From an uncultured Pseudorhodobacter sp. (GTDB taxonomy: Bacteria > Pseudomonadota > Alphaproteobacteria > Rhodobacterales > Rhodobacteraceae), in assembly GCA_937910975.1 (NCBI GenBank), contig CALEMZ010000401.1:1-23542 (forward strand): a stretch of DNA of 23,542 bases, written 5' to 3'. Numbering within the stretch: the first letter of the stretch is position 1; each line of letters begins with the position of its first letter. Below, one piece after another: positions 1 through 8,845 of the stretch. Position numbers and translations under genes: made by a program. The notes beneath the pieces are model-generated. The model saw only the letters and a program-made list of their open reading frames with translations, was not told the origin of the DNA and searched no databases.

Positions 1-1049
1 AGGGCCGCATCAATGGACGACGGGATCGCGGGGGTCACGGTTTCCACCGCTGAAAGCACGCCTACGCGGGGCGACTTGATGCCAATGGAGATCGCCAGAT
101 CAATGGCATTTTGTACGATATCGACCTTGGTGGCCAGATCGGGCGCGATGTTGATCGCAGCGTCGGTGACAAGCAGCGGATGTTCCAGCCCCGGCACATC
201 CATCACGAAAATATGGGTCAGGCGACGGCCAACGCGCAGGCCGGTGTCGCGCGCGACCATAGGGCGCAGCATGTCATCGGTGTGGATATTGCCTTTCATC
301 ATCGCATCGGCGCGCCCCTCATGCACCAGCGCCACAGCGCGGGCCGCAGCCTCTTGCGGGGTGTGGGCAGCGATGATTTCCAGCCCTGTCAGGTCTGCGC
401 CCAATTCAGCGGCGGCGGCGGCGATTTTGGCAGGATGGCCGACCAGAATGGGCGTGATGATGGTATGTTTCAACGCCAGCAGCGCGCCGCCCAGCGTAGC
501 CGCATTTTCCGGGCAGATCACGGCGGTGCGCAGGCTGGGCAGCGGCTCCGCCAACGCCAGAAGCGCCTCAAAATGCCGGTGGCGGCGCACGGTGAGGCCA
601 GGAAGGTTGGAGCCATCGACCCGGTAAGCCTTGCTGGGGGCCTGAACCCGCACAGTGCCCGACAAGATCAGTGTGCCATTCCTACCATGCGCGACCTTAG
701 CGGACAGTGTCACGATACCATCAGCTTTTTCGGCGACGGTGACGGTGGTCAGCAACTCATCCCCCGCATGGGCGCGGGCGTGGAATTCGTAAGCCTGCGA
801 GAGGGTTATAATGCCCGGCCCCGGAAGCTGCGTGCCCAAAAGGGCGGCTACCAGTGAGGCGGCAAAGGCCGAAGGCACCATTGCCTCGGCCTGCCCGTCA
901 CCATCGCCATCCAGCCCCGGCAGGTGCAGGGGGTTATGGTTTCCGGTGGCGGCAGCAAAGATGAAAAGATCATCCGCCGTGCAAAGCCGGGCGGCGCTGG
1001 CCGTATCGCCGATGTTCAGCGCATCAAAGAGCCGGTTTTCCAAGATCAT
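1..1049 (-). CDS. Bifunctional MaoC-like enoyl-CoA hydratase / phosphate acyltransferase, 3' end cut by window edge
   Basis: Reading the minus strand from the ATG at 1049 gives an open frame of 349 codons that leaves the window without a stop. Residues about 1-140 look like a MaoC/hot-dog domain (LFIFAAATGNHNPLH near residue 30 resembles the hydratase substrate pocket). From about residue 170 the sequence becomes a phosphate acetyl/butyryltransferase domain, with VICPENAATLGGALLALKH, MMKGNIHTDDMLRP and HIFVMDVPG. In this fusion family the second domain interconverts acyl-CoA and acyl phosphate. The role of the fused hydratase half is not settled, so the substrate is uncertain. The start is supported by GGAG a few bases upstream (from GCGGAGTG). 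About 100 residues are probably missing, inferred from the usual family length of roughly 465. The gene lies 63 bp behind copZ on the same strand, but no functional link with copper is apparent. Confidence 0.85.
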   Translation of the reverse strand, partial: MILENRLFDALNIGDTASAARLCTADDLFIFAAATGNHNPLHLPGLDGDGDGQAEAMVPSAFAASLVAALLGTQLPGPGIITLSQAYEFHARAHAGDELLTTVTVAEKADGIVTLSAKVAHGRNGTLILSGTVRVQAPSKAYRVDGSNLPGLTVRRHRHFEALLALAEPLPSLRTAVICPENAATLGGALLALKHTIITPILVGHPAKIAAAAAELGADLTGLEIIAAHTPQEAAARAVALVHEGRADAMMKGNIHTDDMLRPMVARDTGLRVGRRLTHIFVMDVPGLEHPLLVTDAAINIAPDLATKVDIVQNAIDLAISIGIKSPRVGVLSAVETVTPAIPSSIDAA

Positions 1050-1084
1050 CACACACTCCGCTTTCATTCATTGCGCAGTGTGCC

Positions 1085-1103
1085 GCCCCAGCGTGACTGG
1101 GGC
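1085..1103 (-). terminator. Hairpin between copZ and the MaoC-Pta gene
   Basis: A perfect 7-bp stem (GCCCCAG / CTGGGGC) with a 5-base loop lies 9 bases beyond the copZ stop codon. No T-run follows on the minus strand, so it is at best a weak or imperfect terminator, or a structure protecting the copZ mRNA 3' end. Confidence 0.35.
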
Positions 1104-1112
1104 AAGACCGCT

Positions 1113-1310
1113 TCAAACCGTTTGCGCTGGAAACCCAACACCAGCGAGCGCCTTGATCATCGCCTCGACAGGCTGGAAGGAAGAAATTTCGGCGCGGCGG
1201 TTGGCCAGATCAATCTGGACCGAGGCTATTGGGTCCAGCTTCTGGATGGCGGCTTCAACAGCGGCTTTGCAATGGCCGCAGCTCATATCCGGGATGGAAA
1301 GGGTGGTCAT
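1113..1310 (-). CDS. copZ: Copper chaperone, heavy-metal-associated (HMA) domain protein, CopZ-like
   Basis: A 65-residue single-domain protein. It has the HMA metal-binding loop MSCGHCKAAVE, with Cys11 and Cys14 as the expected Cu(I) ligands, and the usual ferredoxin-like beta-alpha-beta-beta-alpha-beta length. In this family the protein carries Cu(I) in the cytosol and passes it to the N-terminal domains of the CopA ATPase. The start at 1310 is chosen over an upstream in-frame ATG at 1367 because GAGGAG sits about 8 bases before it and because the upstream codons would run through the promoter at 1337-1367. It is transcribed away from copA. Its promoter carries a CueR-type operator matching the one in front of copA, so copper-induced expression is likely. 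Function is well supported by motif and context; metal specificity is inferred. Confidence 0.9.
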   Translation of the reverse strand: MTTLSIPDMSCGHCKAAVEAAIQKLDPIASVQIDLANRRAEISSFQPVEAMIKALAGVGFPAQTV

Positions 1311-1336
1311 GGGCAGGCTCCTCGTGATTTTGGTTA

Positions 1337-1367
1337 GATATGGGGGTTCCTGTTGGGGGAAGGTCAA
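1337..1367 (-). promoter_or_regulatory. CueR-type promoter/operator of copZ
   Basis: On the minus strand TTGACC (1362-1367) and CATATC (1337-1342) are separated by 19 bp, the long spacer typical of MerR-family activated promoters. Inside the spacer is TTCC-N7-GGAA (1358-1361 and 1347-1350). The outer block CTTGACCTTCC is identical to that of the copA promoter on the other strand. Confidence 0.75.
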
Positions 1368-1391
1368 GAGGATAAATTTCGCACTTGAGGC

Positions 1392-1422
1392 TTGACCTTC
1401 CAGTGACAGGAAGCCTTATATC
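1392..1422 (+). promoter_or_regulatory. CueR-type promoter/operator of copA
   Basis: TTGACC (1392-1397) and TATATC (1417-1422) are 19 bp apart. The spacer contains the inverted repeat CTTCC-N7-GGAAG (1397-1401 and 1409-1413), the arrangement of known CueR operators. The stretched spacer is expected to be inactive until a copper-bound MerR-family dimer twists it. Transcription would start near 1429, leaving a very short copA leader. Confidence 0.8.
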
Positions 1423-1443
1423 CAACGCAGGAAAGTGAGGCCC

Positions 1444-3872
<2,429 letters not shown>

Positions 3873-3876
<4 letters not shown>

Positions 3877-4274
3877 ATATCAAAGAGGCCGGGGCGCGGG
3901 CGGGGCTGCCCGCCAAGACAATCCGCTATTACGAGGAGGTCGGGCTGGTGCGCCCCTTGCGCGATACCAATGGCTACCGGGTGTTTCGGCAAAGTGATGT
4001 GCATAAGCTGGGGTTTCTGGGTCGCGCTCGTGCGCTGGGATTCACCATCGAGGATTGCCGGATACTGCTTTCCCTATATGAGGACCAAAGCCGTGCCAGT
4101 GCCGATGTAAAAGCCATTGCCCAGCGGCATCTGGCGCAAATCTCTGACAAGATCGCGGCGTTGCAGACAATGCAGGACACGCTGTCGCATCTGGTGACCT
4201 GTTGCCATGGCGATGCGCGCCCCGATTGCCCAATATTGGCGGATTTGGCCGATCTGGACAGCCCCCCAAGCTGA
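3873..4274 (+). CDS. cueR: MerR-family copper-responsive regulator, CueR/HmrR-like
   Basis: A 133-residue protein. It has an N-terminal winged helix-turn-helix (residues about 1-65, MNIKEAGARAGLPAKTIRYY) and a dimerisation coiled coil (about 78-107). The C-terminal metal loop contains Cys111 and Cys119 separated by seven residues, the same spacing as Cys112 and Cys120 of E. coli CueR that bind Cu(I). The ATG overlaps the copA stop as ATGA, so translation is probably coupled and a longer in-frame upstream start inside copA was discarded. As the third cistron-like element of a copper locus with two matching operators nearby, it is very likely the activator of both copA and copZ. Because it is co-transcribed with copA, copper would also raise its own level. 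Whether it senses Cu(I) only or also Ag(I)/Au(I) cannot be read from sequence. Confidence 0.9.
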
Positions 4275-4303
4275 GGCGACAGTAAGGGGGGAATGGGATC
4301 TGG

Positions 4304-5893
4304 TCAGGCAGGTTTGGCCGCTGTTGCGCCGGTGATGAAAGCAAAGCCGTTGGCCGGAAGGGTCAGAGTCGCGCCTGTAAGCGTGGCCCTGTTGGGACCA
4401 GTGAGGTTTGCGCCTGTGGTGACGTTAAGGGCTTGGGGTGCGGTTGAGAGGTTGTAGAGGCACATCAGATCGTCGCGCAAAAAGCCCAGAAGCGGTTCGG
4501 GCAGGCCCAGAAAGCGGGTTTTACCATGGCGCAGCGCCGGGGTTTTGCGGCGAAAAGCAAGTGTTTCGCGGTAGGCCTCCAGCACGGAGCCAGCACCTTG
4601 CCCGGCGACATTGCGCGCCTGTTGTGGTGGTTTGATTGGTAGCCATGGCGTGCCGGTGGTGAAGCCAGCCTCGGCGCTGTCATCCCAGACCATGGGGGTG
4701 CGGCAGCCATCGCGGCCTTTGTAATCGGGCCAGAATTTGAAGCCCGGCGGGTCGGTGAGCTCTGCGTAGAGGATATCGGTTTCGGTCTGGCCCAATTCTT
4801 CGCCCTGATAAAGGCATAGCGAACCTTCAAAACCTGCCAGCATGGCGATGGCTTGTTTGGCCAACGCCTCGGGCGTGCCATATTCGGCCCAGCGGGTGAC
4901 GTGACGGATCACATCATGGTTGGAAAAGCTCCAGCACGGGCAGCCGTTGGGGGCGGCGGCATAGAAGCTTTCGATCTTCTGTCGGAAATGTTCGGCGGTG
5001 AATTCGGGGCCAAGCATATCGAAGGAATAGGCCATGTGCAGGCGGGTCTTGCCTGCGGTGTATTCGGCCATGATCTGCCCTGCGCGGCGGGATTCGCCGA
5101 CCTCGCCCACCATGGCACGTGCATCGTATTCATCGGTCAACGCGCGCATCCGCTCCAGAAAGGCCAGGTTTTCGGGGCGGTTCTTGGAATAGAGGTGGTC
5201 TTGCATGTCATAGGGGTTGACACGTGAGGCGGCTGTATTGCGCGGATCGGGCGGGTTGGAACGCAGCTTCTGGTCATGGAAATAGAAGTTCACGGTATCG
5301 AGGCGGAAGCCATCGACCCCGCGCTCCAGCCAGAAACGCATGGTGCAAAGCAGCCAATCCTGCACATCCGGGTTATGGAAATTGAAGTCGGGCTGTGAGG
5401 CTAGAAAGTTGTGCAGGTAATACTGCCTGCGCCGTGCATCCCATTCCCATGCCGACCCGCCAAAGACCGAGACCCAATTGTTGGGCGGGGTGCCATCGGG
5501 CCTAGGATCCACCCAGACGTACCAATCCGCTTTCGGATTGTCGCGGTTGCTGCGGCTTTCGATGAAGAACGGGTGCTGGTCGGAAGAATGGCTAAGCACT
5601 TGGTCGATGATGACCTTGAGACCGAGGCCATGGGCACGGGCCAAAAGCGCGTCGAAATCGGCAAGTGTGCCGAAGAGCGGGTCGATATCGGTGTAGCCCG
5701 ACACGTCATAGCCCATATCGGCCATGGGGGAGGTGAAGACCGGCGAGAGCCAGATCGCATCCACCCCAAGCGAGGCCACATGATCCAGCCGCGCGGTGAT
5801 GCCGGGCAGATCGCCGATGCCATTGCCGGTGCTATCTTGGAAGGAGCGAGGGTAGATTTGATAAGTTACCGAATTGCGCCACCAGTCTTGCAT
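4304..5893 (-). CDS. aglA: GH13 alpha-glucosidase (AglA-like)
   Basis: A 529-residue glycoside hydrolase family 13 enzyme. The N-terminus WWRNSVTYQIYPRSFQD is typical of the oligo-1,6-glucosidase/alpha-glucosidase branch. Conserved regions are visible: I at IIDQVLSHSSDQHPFF (about 95-110), II at DGFRLDTVN with nucleophile Asp199, III at MVGEVGE with acid/base Glu264, and IV at FSNHD with Asp327. It should release glucose from alpha-glucosides such as maltose, sucrose or trehalose in the cytoplasm; no signal peptide is seen. AAAGGGG precedes the ATG. In many alphaproteobacteria aglA sits in an aglEFGAK ABC-transport operon. Here it stands alone, converging on cueR with a gap of only 29 bases. 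Exact substrate is unknown. Confidence 0.9.
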   Translation of the reverse strand: MQDWWRNSVTYQIYPRSFQDSTGNGIGDLPGITARLDHVASLGVDAIWLSPVFTSPMADMGYDVSGYTDIDPLFGTLADFDALLARAHGLGLKVIIDQVLSHSSDQHPFFIESRSNRDNPKADWYVWVDPRPDGTPPNNWVSVFGGSAWEWDARRRQYYLHNFLASQPDFNFHNPDVQDWLLCTMRFWLERGVDGFRLDTVNFYFHDQKLRSNPPDPRNTAASRVNPYDMQDHLYSKNRPENLAFLERMRALTDEYDARAMVGEVGESRRAGQIMAEYTAGKTRLHMAYSFDMLGPEFTAEHFRQKIESFYAAAPNGCPCWSFSNHDVIRHVTRWAEYGTPEALAKQAIAMLAGFEGSLCLYQGEELGQTETDILYAELTDPPGFKFWPDYKGRDGCRTPMVWDDSAEAGFTTGTPWLPIKPPQQARNVAGQGAGSVLEAYRETLAFRRKTPALRHGKTRFLGLPEPLLGFLRDDLMCLYNLSTAPQALNVTTGANLTGPNRATLTGATLTLPANGFAFITGATAAKPA

Positions 5894-5960
5894 GCTTTGC
5901 CCCTTTCGGATGAAAGACCAGACGACCCCAAAGGCGCACTGCGCGCAAGGCTGATTTTAA

Positions 5961-6037
5961 GGAGGGGGCGCTGCCCCCAAGTGGTTTTGGCCGAGGCCAA
6001 AACCACACCCCCCGGGATATTTACCGCCGAAAAGAAA
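5961..6037. repeat. Intergenic palindromic repeat region downstream of hemE
   Basis: Two hairpins stand side by side: a 6-bp stem at 5964-5969 / 5973-5978 (GGGGGC / GCCCCC, 3-base loop) and a perfect 12-bp stem at 5981-5992 / 5995-6006 (GTGGTTTTGGCC and its complement, central GA). They are followed by CCCCGGGATATTTACC. From memory, GC-rich hairpins next to a GGATATTT tail are common between genes in Rhodobacteraceae; this was not verified. The region lies just after the hemE stop and could act as a terminator-like barrier before aglA on the minus strand. Confidence 0.6.
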
Positions 6038-6045
6038 GCCGTTGG

Positions 6046-7077
6046 TCAGGTGCTGCGCACCGCGTCAATCATGCGGGCAACGTTATCGGGGTTGGCATCG
6101 GGGGTGATGCCATGGCCAAGGTTGAAGATATGCGGACCCTGTGAGAAGGCCTTCACGATGCGGCGGGTTTCATCGACCAGTGCTTGGCCGCCTGTGACCA
6201 TGTGGTGCGAGGCGAGGTTGCCCTGCACGCAGCCATCCACCTGCACATATTCGGCCGCCCATTCGGGGGTGACGGAATTGTCCAGCGCCACGCAATCGGC
6301 CCCGGTGGCCTTGGCAAAGCCGACGTAGCCCTGCCCTGCCTCACGCGGGAAGGCGATGATCGGCAGGCCGGGGTGGCGGGCTTTGAGGGCTGAGATGATG
6401 CGCTTGGTGGGTTCCAGCGCGAAATCCTGAAAATCCTGACCCTTGAGGCTACCTGCCCAGGAATCAAAGAGTTTCACCACCTCGACACCTGCTTCGACCT
6501 GCGCAGAAAGGTATTCGATGGTGCCTTCGGTGATCCCGTCGATCAGTGCGACAAACGCTGCGCGGTCGGTGTCCTTAAGCTTATGCGCGGGGGCCTGATC
6601 GGGGGTGCCGCGCCCAGCGATCATATAGGTGGCAACCGTCCATGGCGCACCGGCAAAGCCGATCAGCGTGGTTTCGGGTGGCAATTCGCGGGCGAGGATG
6701 CGGACGGTTTCATAGATGGGCGACAGGGTTTCGTGGATACCAGCGGTGGGTTTCAGCGCCGTCACCCCGGCCATATCGGTGATCGTGGACAGGCGCGGGC
6801 CTTCGCCAGTGACAAACCACAGATCCGCCCCAAGCGCCTGCGGCAGCAGTAAGATATCGGCAAACAGGATCGCGGCATCAAAGCCGTAACGGCGGATCGG
6901 CTGTAACGTGACTTCGGCGGCCAGTTCGGGGTTGTAGCACAGCTTCAGAAAATCCCCGGCCTGTTCACGCGTGGCGCGATATTCGGGCAGGTAGCGCCCA
7001 GCCTGACGCATCATCCAGATGGGAGGGGTGGGCAGTATCTCACCGCGCAGCGCACGCAGGATGGTTTTGTCGGTCAT
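6046..7077 (-). CDS. hemE: Uroporphyrinogen decarboxylase
   Basis: A 343-residue enzyme, the usual HemE length. It decarboxylates the four acetate side chains of uroporphyrinogen III to give coproporphyrinogen III in the cytoplasm, a step shared by haem and bacteriochlorophyll synthesis. The signature IWMMRQAGRYLPEYR (about 20-34), the catalytic Asp74 in LFADIL, and the second signature GFAGAPWTVATYMIAG (about 139-154) are all present. The ATG is preceded by a strong ribosome binding site, AAGGAGAG. It diverges from hemC across a 108-bp gap, an arrangement that allows the two steps to be controlled from a common region. No defects are seen. Confidence 0.96.
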   Translation of the reverse strand: MTDKTILRALRGEILPTPPIWMMRQAGRYLPEYRATREQAGDFLKLCYNPELAAEVTLQPIRRYGFDAAILFADILLLPQALGADLWFVTGEGPRLSTITDMAGVTALKPTAGIHETLSPIYETVRILARELPPETTLIGFAGAPWTVATYMIAGRGTPDQAPAHKLKDTDRAAFVALIDGITEGTIEYLSAQVEAGVEVVKLFDSWAGSLKGQDFQDFALEPTKRIISALKARHPGLPIIAFPREAGQGYVGFAKATGADCVALDNSVTPEWAAEYVQVDGCVQGNLASHHMVTGGQALVDETRRIVKAFSQGPHIFNLGHGITPDANPDNVARMIDAVRST

Positions 7078-7124
7078 ATCGCTCTCCTTCGGGTCGCGCC
7101 CTGAGTTCCAAGATCACGCGGCCT

Positions 7125-7137
7125 TGTCAATATGACA
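7125..7137. promoter_or_regulatory. Inverted repeat in the hemE-hemC divergent control region
   Basis: TGTCA-ATA-TGACA is a perfect 5-3-5 inverted repeat near the middle of the 108-bp gap. Its minus-strand reading contains TTGACA, a possible -35 box for hemE, though no good -10 follows at 17 bp (AACTCA). It does not match the FnrL TTG-N8-CAA pattern or the PpsR/CrtJ TGT-N12-ACA pattern well. The regulator, if any, is unknown. Confidence 0.35.
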
Positions 7138-7185
7138 CATCATCCCCCGTTGAAAGCGGTTGGGCTTGGCGCTAGGAACGAGGCT

Positions 7186-8130
7186 ATGAAAAATACGCCC
7201 CCCTCCCCCGCCCAGCCCTTGCGCATTGGCACCCGTGGATCACCGCTTGCGCTGTGGCAGGCCCATGAAGTGCGCCGCAGCCTGATGGCAGCGTTCGCCT
7301 TGCCCGAAGCCGCCTTTGAGGTGGTGGTGATCAAGGTCACGGGCGATATGATTCAGGACCGCGCGCTGAAAGAGATCGGCGGCAAGGGTCTCTTTACCCG
7401 TGAGATTGAGGAGGCTCTGCTGGCTGGTGCCATCGATATAGCGGTGCATTCGATGAAAGATATGCCGACCGAGCAACCACCGGGGCTGGTGCTGGAGTGC
7501 TATTTACCGCGCGAGGATGTGCGCGATGCCTTTGTGTCGCATGAAGTGGGCTCGATTGCGGATTTGCCGCAAGGCGCGGTGGTGGGATCGTCCAGCTTGC
7601 GTCGGCGCGCGCAATTGGCGTTGCGGCGGCCCGATCTGCAATTGATAGAGTTTCGCGGCAATGTGCAGACGCGGATGAAAAAGCTGGGTGATGGCGTGGC
7701 GGTGGCGACATTCTTGGCGATGGCCGGGCTGAACCGTTTGGGCATGGCCCATGTGGCAAAGGCTGCGATTGAACCTGAAGAGATGCTGCCCGCCGTGGCG
7801 CAAGGCGCGATTGGGGTGGAGCAACGGGCGGATGATGCGCGGGTGCGCGAAATGCTCAACGCCCTTCACTGCACGCCCACGGGCCAGCGCGTGAATGCGG
7901 AGCGTGCGTTTCTGCGTGCCTTGGACGGCTCATGCGAAACCCCGATTGCGGCTTTGGCGCTGCTGGAGGGCAATGAGCTGTGGCTGCGCGGCGAAATTTT
8001 GCGGCCCGATGGGTCTGAAGCGCTGGCGGATGACATTCGCGGGCCGATCACCGATGGCCCCGCGATGGGTCGCGCCTTGGCACAGCGTTTGCTGGGCCGG
8101 GCGCCGAGGGGCTTTTTTGACTGGCGCTGA
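7186..8130 (+). CDS. hemC: Porphobilinogen deaminase (hydroxymethylbilane synthase)
   Basis: A 314-residue enzyme that joins four porphobilinogen molecules into linear hydroxymethylbilane in the cytoplasm. Visible features: IGTRGSPLALWQA (about 14-26), the catalytic Asp92 in HSMKDMPTE, GSSSLRRRAQL (about 134-144), the FRGNVQTRMKKL segment, and Cys250 in DGSCETPIAAL, which should carry the dipyrromethane cofactor. The start at 7186 is preferred over an in-frame ATG at 7132 because AGGAACGAGG lies immediately upstream and because 7132 falls inside the inverted repeat at 7125-7137. The short kinase-like gene follows 4 bases after the stop. Start choice is fairly certain, function very certain. 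Confidence 0.95.
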   Translation: MKNTPPSPAQPLRIGTRGSPLALWQAHEVRRSLMAAFALPEAAFEVVVIKVTGDMIQDRALKEIGGKGLFTREIEEALLAGAIDIAVHSMKDMPTEQPPGLVLECYLPREDVRDAFVSHEVGSIADLPQGAVVGSSSLRRRAQLALRRPDLQLIEFRGNVQTRMKKLGDGVAVATFLAMAGLNRLGMAHVAKAAIEPEEMLPAVAQGAIGVEQRADDARVREMLNALHCTPTGQRVNAERAFLRALDGSCETPIAALALLEGNELWLRGEILRPDGSEALADDIRGPITDGPAMGRALAQRLLGRAPRGFFDWR

Positions 8131-8134
8131 CGCC

Positions 8135-8845
8135 ATGCTGGATGCCGCGATCAAGGCGGCATTGGCGGGGCCTTATCTCCGCATTTTACCGCTGGTCTTG
8201 CCGGACGGTCGCAAAGCCTGGCTCAAACGGGCTGAGCAGCTTTCGGGCCGGATGCGGCTGCAAAAGGGCAGCGGGGCCAAGGGGTTTGCGCGCGAACGGG
8301 CCGGGCTGCACCTGCTTTCCGGGCTGGGATTGCCCGTCGCCCCGGTGCTGGCTGAGGGCCCGGATTGGTTTGTGACCCCCGATCTGGGGCCAACGCTGCG
8401 CAGGCTGATGTGGCACCCCGCAAGCGATTTGACCGCCATTTTTGCGGCGGCAGGGGCGGCGCTGGCGCGGCTGCATCTGGCCTCTTATCGCCATGGCCGC
8501 CCGGCGATCCGCGATCTGTGCTGGAACGGTGAGGCCGTGCATTTCATTGATCTGGAACGGTTTTCGCCAGTGAAATCCGATCCGCGCGGTTTGGCGCTGG
8601 ATTTGCTGACCTTTGTGCACAGCCTTGTGGCCGACGGGCTTACCGCGCCTGAAGGCACGGCCCTGCCCCTGCAACAGGCGGCGATTGCGGCCTACCGCGC
8701 ACAGGCGCCGGGAATTTGGGCGCAGGCGGGTGTGACCGCGCGGTGGCTGGCGTGGCTGCCCGCCTTGGCGCGGCTTAACCCAAGCTCGCGCGAATGGCGC
8801 GCACTTGGGCCGACGCTGGCGTTATTCAGGCCCGATCCGGGATAA
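8135..8845 (+). CDS. Small protein with kinase-like fold (aminoglycoside phosphotransferase/Kdo kinase-like), unknown substrate
   Basis: A 236-residue protein with remnants of the eukaryotic-type small-molecule kinase fold: Lys31 in AWLKRAEQ after a short beta-rich N-terminus, Glu54 in FARERAG, a catalytic-loop-like RDLCWN (Asp127, Asn131) and a metal-binding-like FIDLERF (Asp139, Glu141). The order K, E, RDxxxN, DxE fits the Kdo kinase/aminoglycoside phosphotransferase superfamily, although the glycine-rich loop is poor. The start is the ATG 4 bases after the hemC stop; there is no clear ribosome binding site, so translation is probably coupled to hemC. Its last 20 bases overlap the 3' end of the FAD oxidoreductase on the other strand. 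A pseudokinase or lipid/lipopolysaccharide kinase are both possible. I do not know a function in haem synthesis for it. Confidence 0.7.
   Translation: MLDAAIKAALAGPYLRILPLVLPDGRKAWLKRAEQLSGRMRLQKGSGAKGFARERAGLHLLSGLGLPVAPVLAEGPDWFVTPDLGPTLRRLMWHPASDLTAIFAAAGAALARLHLASYRHGRPAIRDLCWNGEAVHFIDLERFSPVKSDPRGLALDLLTFVHSLVADGLTAPEGTALPLQQAAIAAYRAQAPGIWAQAGVTARWLAWLPALARLNPSSREWRALGPTLALFRPDPG

Noticed and set aside
13..857. Two long plus-strand open frames opposite the MaoC-Pta gene
   Set aside because: They lie antisense to a frame with clear MaoC and phosphotransacetylase motifs and have no recognisable domains; such shadows are common in GC-rich DNA.
5411..6328. A 305-residue plus-strand frame spanning aglA, the repeat region and hemE
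   Set aside because: It crosses two well-supported genes on the other strand and the palindromic gap, and shows no domain of its own.
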